Assembly: GCF_016651105.1 (NCBI RefSeq) | Contig: NZ_JAEKEL010000002.1 | Span: forward strand, 888,501 to 952,500 | Direction: 5' to 3' | Length of the DNA: 64,000 nucleotides | From: Pseudomonas sp. TH15 | GTDB lineage: Bacteria > Pseudomonadota > Gammaproteobacteria > Pseudomonadales > Pseudomonadaceae | Part shown: positions 59,358-64,000 of the stretch, piece after piece | Layout of the letters: each line of letters opens with the position of its first letter | How positions within the stretch are numbered: the stretch's first letter is position 1 | The notes under the pieces: generated by a model | Told to the model about the DNA's origin: nothing | The model's database searches: none | Seen by the model: only the letters and a program-made list of their open reading frames with translations | Translations under genes and position numbers: made by a program

Positions 59358-60674
59358 TTACAGACAGGGAGCCACGCGGCGGCTCCCGACATGGGGCATG
59401 CGCGCGCTGAAATATGCCGCGCTGCCCACGCCCACTGCTCCCATCACTGTACAGAACATCACGCAGATCCACGGACTCCACGGCATCAGACCGATCAACA
59501 GCAGCGGTGTGATACTCGCCCACGCGGCGTAGGCAATGTTGTAAGTGAAGGATATCCCCGAGACGCGAATCCGCGCCGGGAACAGGCTGACCATCACCGA
59601 AGGCACCGCGCCGACCACCCCACAACTGAGGCCGGCAATCGCGTACGCCAGACCGATCCAGTCACCGCCAATGATCAGGCAGGTGTAGAGCACGCCGATG
59701 CCCAGCGGCAGCAGCAGGCTGTAAAGCATGACTGTGCGCCAGGCACCGATGCGGTCAACAAGCAAGCCAGCAAGCACGCAACCGACGTTCAGGAACACGA
59801 TGCCCAAGGCGCTCAGGGCGAAGGTGTGGCTGGCGGTCATGCCGAAGGTTTTCTGCATCATGGTCGGGGTGATGACCACAAACACCACCACGGCGGAGGT
59901 CAGCACGCAGGTGAGGATCATCGCCGGCCACATGGCCAGGCGATGCTCGCGCAGAACCGTGCGCAGCGGCAGTTCGACGGTCGCATCGCGCTGGGCCTGC
60001 ATGGCCATGAACACCGGGGTTTCGCTAAGCCAACGACGCAGCCAGACACCGATCACCCCAAACACGCCCCCCAGCAGGAACGGGTAGCGCCAGGCGTAAT
60101 CAAGGATTTCTGCCGGAGTGAATGCTTGCGCCAGAAAGGTCGCGGTCAACGCGCCGATCAGGTAGCCAAACGTCAGCCCGGCTTGCAGGAAACCCAGCGC
60201 ATAACCGCGATGACCGACCGGCGCGTGCTCAGCAACGAACACCCAGGCGCTCGGCACTTCACCACCCACCGCCGCCCCCTGGAGGATGCGCAATGCCAAC
60301 AGCAGCAGCGGCGCGAAATAACCGATTTGCGCGTACGTCGGCATGATGCCGATCAGCAGGCACGGCAGCGCCATCATCAGGATGCTCAGGCTGAAGACTT
60401 TCTTGCGCCCCAGTTTGTCGGCGAAGTGCGCCATCAGAATCCCGCCCAGCGGCCGCGCCAGGTAACCGGTGACAAAAATCCCGAAACTTTGCAGCAAGCG
60501 CAGCCACTCGGGCATTTCCGGTGGAAAGAACAGTTGGCTGAGGGTCAGGGCGAAAAACACGAAAATGATGAAATCGTAGATTTCCAGCGCCCCGCCGAGC
60601 GCCGCAAGGCCCAGGGTCTTGTAATCAGCACGGGTGAACGGCGCCGGTTTGGCCGTTTCGGTATTGGCAGTCAT
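59358..60674 (-). CDS. MFS transporter, metabolite:H+ symporter group
   Basis: A 438-residue 12-helix transporter of the MHS subfamily (ShiA/ProP/KgtP relatives): DFIIFVFFALTLSQLFFPPE, GYLARPLGGILMAHFADKLG, RILQGAAVGGEVPSAWVFVA. It takes up an organic acid or zwitterion by proton symport. I use ATG 60674 (MTANTETAKPAP); the frame extends to 60713. It is convergent with the GntP gene, ending 24 bases away. Confidence 0.9.
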   Translation of the reverse strand: MTANTETAKPAPFTRADYKTLGLAALGGALEIYDFIIFVFFALTLSQLFFPPEMPEWLRLLQSFGIFVTGYLARPLGGILMAHFADKLGRKKVFSLSILMMALPCLLIGIMPTYAQIGYFAPLLLLALRILQGAAVGGEVPSAWVFVAEHAPVGHRGYALGFLQAGLTFGYLIGALTATFLAQAFTPAEILDYAWRYPFLLGGVFGVIGVWLRRWLSETPVFMAMQAQRDATVELPLRTVLREHRLAMWPAMILTCVLTSAVVVFVVITPTMMQKTFGMTASHTFALSALGIVFLNVGCVLAGLLVDRIGAWRTVMLYSLLLPLGIGVLYTCLIIGGDWIGLAYAIAGLSCGVVGAVPSVMVSLFPARIRVSGISFTYNIAYAAWASITPLLLIGLMPWSPWICVMFCTVMGAVGVGSAAYFSARMPHVGSRRVAPCL

Positions 60675-60857
60675 GAAAAGAACTCTGGCACAGGCAAAAA
60701 CCAAGGCGCCCATGGTCTACGCAAACGGGCTGGTGGACAACCCGTTAGACCATAGTCATGGTTTTGCAAAACCTGCTCACAAAGCGTCGGCAGTTGAATT
60801 ACTGTTAATGCCTGTCCAGCGGGACCACGCCGGCGCCGGCCAAACGATGGGAATCCC

Positions 60858-60947
60858 TGTGGGAGCGAGCCTGCTCGCGAAAGGGTCAGTTCAGGCAACT
60901 TTGATGTTGAATGTGCCGACCTCTTCGCGAGCAGGCTCGCTCCCACA
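60858..60947. repeat. REP pair, GAGCGAGCCTGCTCGCG subtype
   Basis: Inverted copies around a spacer with TTGATGTTGAATGTGCCGAC, between the divergent MHS and AtoE genes. The spacer matches the pair at 11870-11957 although the arms are of a different subtype. Confidence 0.9.
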
Positions 60948-61022
60948 AGGAGTCTCTGTGTTGCGCAGAGGAGTGATTGTTCCTGCAGACCCACAATAAC
61001 CATAAAAATCCGAGGTATTCCT

Positions 61023-62441
61023 GTGGCCGTTGATATCGAAGATAGCCGCTCTGCGCGCTTTGCCCTGCGCTGTTCAAGTTTTGCCGAACGCTGGTTTCCC
61101 GATTCCTGGGTGTTCGCCGCGTTGGCCGTCATCATCGTGGCACTGGCCACGCTGGCCATGGGCGCCAAACCCACCGACGCCGCCATGGCGTTCGGTGACG
61201 GGTTCTGGAGTCTGATCCCGTTCACCATGCAGATGGCGTTCGTGGTGATCGGCGGCTACGTGGTCGCCAGTTCACCGCCAGCCGTGAAGCTGATTGATCG
61301 CCTGGCGCGAATCCCGAAAAACGGCCGCTCCGCCGTAGCCTGGGTCGCGTTGATTTCGATGGTCGCGTCGTTGCTCAACTGGGGACTGTCGCTGGTGTTC
61401 GGCGGTTTGCTGGTACGCGCCCTCGCCCGCCGCACCGATCTGAAAATGGATTACCGCGCGGCCGGTGCGGCGGCTTATCTGGGGCTTGGCGCTGTCTGGG
61501 CGCTGGGGCTGTCCTCGTCCGCCGCGCAATTGCAGGCCAACCCGGCCAGCCTGCCGCCGTCGATTCTATCGATCACCGGGGTCATCCCGTTTACTCAAAC
61601 GATCTTTCTCTGGCAGTCCGGCGTGCTGTTGCTGGCGCTGATTGTGGTCTCGCTGATCATTGCCTACGCCACCGCGCCCGGCCCGAATACCGCGCGTGAC
61701 GCCAAGGCCTGCGGCATCGACCCGAGTTTCAACCTGCCACCGCTGCAACCACGAACGCGTCCCGGCGAATGGCTGGAACATAGCCCATTGCTGACGATTC
61801 TGCTGGTGTTGTTGGCCGGCGGCTGGCTGTTTCATGAGTTCTCGACCAAACCGGCGATCAGCGCGATCTCTGGGTTGAACACCTACAACTTCCTGTTCCT
61901 GATGCTCGGCGCCCTGCTGCACTGGCGCCCGCGCAGCTTCCTTGATGCGGTGTCCCGGGCGGTGCCGACCACCACTGGCGTGCTGATCCAGTTCCCGCTG
62001 TACGGTTCAATTGCTGCACTGATGACCACCGTCAAAGGCGCTGACGCCCAGACCCTCGCCCACCACATCTCAACCTTTTTCGTACAGATCGCGTCCCACG
62101 ACACCTACGCGTTGTTGATGGGTGTGTACTCGGCGATTCTCGGCTTCTTCATCCCGTCGGGCGGCGGCAAGTGGATCATCGAAGCGCCGTACGTCATGCA
62201 AGTGGCCACTGACCTCAACTACCACCTGGGCTGGGCGGTGCAAATCTACAACGCCGCCGAAGCCCTGCCGAACCTGATCAACCCGTTCTACATGCTGCCG
62301 CTGCTGGGCGTGCTGGGGTTGAAGGCGCGGGACTTGATCGGGTTTTCGTTCGTGCAGTTGCTGGTGCACACGCCTCTGGTGTTGTTTCTGCTGTGGGCGT
62401 TGGGGACGACGCTGGTTTATACGCCGCCGGTGATGCCGTGA
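61023..62441 (+). CDS. Short-chain fatty acid transporter (AtoE family)
   Basis: A 472-residue inner-membrane protein with about 12 helices, of the AtoE/COG2031 short-chain fatty-acid transporter family: FAERWFPDSWVFAALAVIIV, SLLNWGLSLVFGGLLVRALA, and GFFIPSGGGKWIIEAPYVMQ. It starts at GTG 61023 after a CCGAGG ribosome site. It would take up acetoacetate, butyrate or similar. No ato degradation genes are adjacent. A terminator follows. Confidence 0.9.
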   Translation: MAVDIEDSRSARFALRCSSFAERWFPDSWVFAALAVIIVALATLAMGAKPTDAAMAFGDGFWSLIPFTMQMAFVVIGGYVVASSPPAVKLIDRLARIPKNGRSAVAWVALISMVASLLNWGLSLVFGGLLVRALARRTDLKMDYRAAGAAAYLGLGAVWALGLSSSAAQLQANPASLPPSILSITGVIPFTQTIFLWQSGVLLLALIVVSLIIAYATAPGPNTARDAKACGIDPSFNLPPLQPRTRPGEWLEHSPLLTILLVLLAGGWLFHEFSTKPAISAISGLNTYNFLFLMLGALLHWRPRSFLDAVSRAVPTTTGVLIQFPLYGSIAALMTTVKGADAQTLAHHISTFFVQIASHDTYALLMGVYSAILGFFIPSGGGKWIIEAPYVMQVATDLNYHLGWAVQIYNAAEALPNLINPFYMLPLLGVLGLKARDLIGFSFVQLLVHTPLVLFLLWALGTTLVYTPPVMP

Positions 62442-62449
62442 CTTGATGG

Positions 62450-62479
62450 GATTGCACCTGCTCCAATGCAGGTGCAATC
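62450..62479 (+). terminator. Terminator after the AtoE-type gene
   Basis: GATTGCACCTG (62450-62460) pairs perfectly with CAGGTGCAATC (62469-62479) around an eight-base loop, followed by AGTTTTG. The stem is strong, the T-run short. Confidence 0.8.
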
Positions 62480-62533
62480 AGTTTTGATCGACGGGCAATA
62501 GGTTCAGGAGAGGAACACTAGACACCGCACGAT

Positions 62534-62567
62534 TTGTAACCCAGCAGTCATATTTCCTTGCTAGGGT
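62534..62567 (+). promoter_or_regulatory. Candidate Pho box and -10 of the phosphatase gene
   Basis: TTGTAAC (62534-62540), CCAG, CAGTCAT (62545-62551) fits the PhoB tandem CTGTCAT-N4-CTGTCAT with one or two changes per half. A -10-like TAGGGT (62562-62567) follows after 10 bases, the spacing seen at PhoB-activated promoters that lack a -35. The start codon is 44 bases further. Phosphate-starvation induction is inferred. Confidence 0.55.
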
Positions 62568-62611
62568 CCGCCCGAAACAAGCTGAAACAATTTCGCGAAA
62601 AAGGAATTGGA

Positions 62612-64000
62612 ATGAACGACGACAAAGACGGAAACGACCTCCCCTCCTCCGAAGCCGATCAACCCACGGATACCAGTCGCCGCCGCTTCCTGGGTGGTGT
62701 TGCCGTACTGGGTGTCGGTGCAACGCTGAGTGCTTGTGGTAATCAAGGGGACAGTTCCGGCAAACCGGTTGAACGCTCGCTGACACCTGCCGAGCTGGAT
62801 AAAGCCCTGCAAGAAAACGTCAAAAACGTCGTGGTGATCTACGGCGAAAACCGCAGCTTCAATAACTTGTTTGCCGACTTCCCGGGCGTCGAAAAACCGC
62901 TGTCGGCGCTCAAGCCGGAGGAAGGCGCGCAGCAGGATCGCGACGGCAGCGCGCTGTCGACCTTGCCGCCGGTTTGGGGGGGCATTAACCAAGTTGGCCC
63001 GCAAACCCTCGATGGCGTGATTTACCCCGCCGGTACGCAATTTCAGGAACACCTGCCGAATGCGCCGTACGCCCTCAAAGGCCCGCAAGGCGAAGACTTG
63101 CCGCTGAGTCTGGTGACCCGCGACCTGTGGCACGTGTTCTATCAGAACCAGATGCAAATCAACGGCGGCAAGAACGACCGCTTTGTCGCCTGGGCCGACT
63201 CCGGTAGCCTGACGATGGGCCATTACGCCCAGACTCGTTATTCATTGCGTTTGTGGGATGTGGCCAAGGAGTTCGTGCTCTGCGACAACTTCTTCCAGGG
63301 GGCATTCGGTGGCTCGTACCTGAACCATCAATACCTGATCAGCGCCCAGGTGCCGTTCTACCCGGATGCTGCCAATTCGATCGCCAAGCCGCAGATCGCC
63401 ACGCTGCAAAGCGATGACCCGACCGACAATCGCCTCAAGCCGCTGGACGCCTCGCCCGCCAGCGCCATGACTGGCCCGCCGCAGTTCGGCCCAAGCCTAT
63501 TGACGCCGGATGGCTACGCGGTAAACACCATGGCGCCGCCCTATTGGCCGACCTGGATCCGCGATCCCGAGCGCCCGGACTACGCCAAACCTTTGCCGAG
63601 CGTGCTGGTACCACAAACCCACGACCACATCGGCGACAAGCTCTCGAAAAAGAACGTCGACTGGGCCTGGTACGGCGGCGCATGGCAAGCCACGATCGAG
63701 GAGTACAAGGATTCGGGCGCCATTCCGAAAATCCCGAATTTCCAGTACCACCATCAGCCGTTCAACTACTTCAAGCGCCAAGGTCCGGAAAACCCGGCCG
63801 AGCGCGCCAAGCGCTTGCGCGATGGCGGTTTGGGCGATGAGTCGAGCACCAACAAGTTCCTGGCCGACGCCGAAGCCGGCAAGCTGCCCGCGGTGACGTT
63901 CTACAAACCCCAGGGCAACCTGAACATGCACGCTGGTTACGCCGACATCGCGTCGGGCGACCGGCATATCGTCCGCGCACTGAAAGTGCTGCAGCAAAGT
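62612..64000 (+). CDS. AcpA family acid phosphatase / phosphoesterase, Tat-exported (partial, cut by window end)
   Basis: The frame is open from ATG 62612 (AAGGA six bases upstream) to the window edge: 463 codons without stop. The N-terminus has a Tat motif (TSRRRFLGG, Arg23-25) and a lipobox-like LSAC (Cys42), so it may be a Tat-exported lipoprotein. VVVIYGENRSFNNLF (73-87) carries the metal-binding Glu-Asn and Arg-Ser of the AcpA/phospholipase C superfamily, and FGGSYLNHQYLIS the later conserved block. It hydrolyses phosphate esters in the periplasm or on the surface. A Pho box-like site precedes it. The C-terminus is not visible. Confidence 0.82.
   Translation, partial: MNDDKDGNDLPSSEADQPTDTSRRRFLGGVAVLGVGATLSACGNQGDSSGKPVERSLTPAELDKALQENVKNVVVIYGENRSFNNLFADFPGVEKPLSALKPEEGAQQDRDGSALSTLPPVWGGINQVGPQTLDGVIYPAGTQFQEHLPNAPYALKGPQGEDLPLSLVTRDLWHVFYQNQMQINGGKNDRFVAWADSGSLTMGHYAQTRYSLRLWDVAKEFVLCDNFFQGAFGGSYLNHQYLISAQVPFYPDAANSIAKPQIATLQSDDPTDNRLKPLDASPASAMTGPPQFGPSLLTPDGYAVNTMAPPYWPTWIRDPERPDYAKPLPSVLVPQTHDHIGDKLSKKNVDWAWYGGAWQATIEEYKDSGAIPKIPNFQYHHQPFNYFKRQGPENPAERAKRLRDGGLGDESSTNKFLADAEAGKLPAVTFYKPQGNLNMHAGYADIASGDRHIVRALKVLQQS

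Noticed and set aside
59391..60755. 454-codon plus-strand frame
   Set aside because: Antisense to the MHS transporter gene; rich in His, Gln and Arg with no domain or membrane pattern.

Overview
The window is a 64 kb stretch of a Pseudomonas chromosome, most likely from the P. fluorescens group. It is GC-rich with strong GC-ending codon bias. Many intergenic gaps hold the inverted pairs of REP palindromes typical of these species (core GAGCGGGCTTGCTCGCG or close variants). From memory, the gene order mqo / hpt-upp-uraA-hemH / merR-phr / pagL / murI-moeB-prmC-prfA-hemA / TPR-lolB-ispE-tRNA-prs-rplY-pth-ychF matches P. aeruginosa PA4640-PA4673. Most of the window is therefore conserved core genome with accessory pieces inserted.

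Layout. (1) 1-8.6 kb: a Gdt1-type Mn2+/Ca2+ exporter behind what may be the tail of a Mn riboswitch, an M48 lipoprotein protease, a dCache chemoreceptor with a candidate FliA promoter, a SRAP/YedK-like protein, two small zinc-ribbon/DUF2007 genes, a PlsC-like acyltransferase and the lipoprotein YajG. (2) 8.6-16.8 kb: malate:quinone oxidoreductase after a 0.7 kb leader, purine and pyrimidine salvage (hpt, upp, uraA), ferrochelatase and a TIGR01777 epimerase. (3) 16.9-27.1 kb: a light/photo-oxidative stress region. A renalase-like flavoprotein and a Trp-rich small protein form one unit. The second unit is a nine-gene, mostly overlapping operon: DUF523-DUF1722 protein, LitR-like MerR regulator with a degenerate cobalamin domain, photolyase, NTF2-like protein, SDR, FAD protein, DUF1365, CFA-synthase-like methyltransferase and DUF2878. 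A YkgJ-type gene follows. Both promoters carry repeated TGTACA-type sites, so I infer one LitR regulon. (4) 27.2-39.7 kb: pagL, the hemA-to-murI operon and the TPR-lolB-ispE-tRNA(Gln)-prs-rplY-pth-ychF run. (5) 39.9-50.1 kb: a fosmidomycin-resistance type exporter, a second chemoreceptor, and a LysR gene divergent from a PotABCD-like ABC importer with an amidase. (6) 50.1-51.7 kb: tRNA-Met, then a small accessory patch with a SymE-type toxin and an XRE regulator gene broken by one in-frame amber codon. (7) 51.7-64 kb: DUF2817 peptidase, gamma-glutamyltransferase, LysE exporter, flavin reductase, a soluble PAS-PAS transducer like BdlA, GntP and MHS transporters, an AtoE-type fatty-acid transporter, and the start of a Tat-exported AcpA-type phosphatase behind a candidate Pho box. 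This last gene runs off the right edge.

The most interesting system is region 3. A regulator of the B12 photoreceptor family appears to have lost most of its cobalamin motif. It sits inside the operon it probably controls, together with DNA photorepair and a conserved set of membrane-lipid-modifying enzymes. All functional calls are from reading the sequence; no database search was run.
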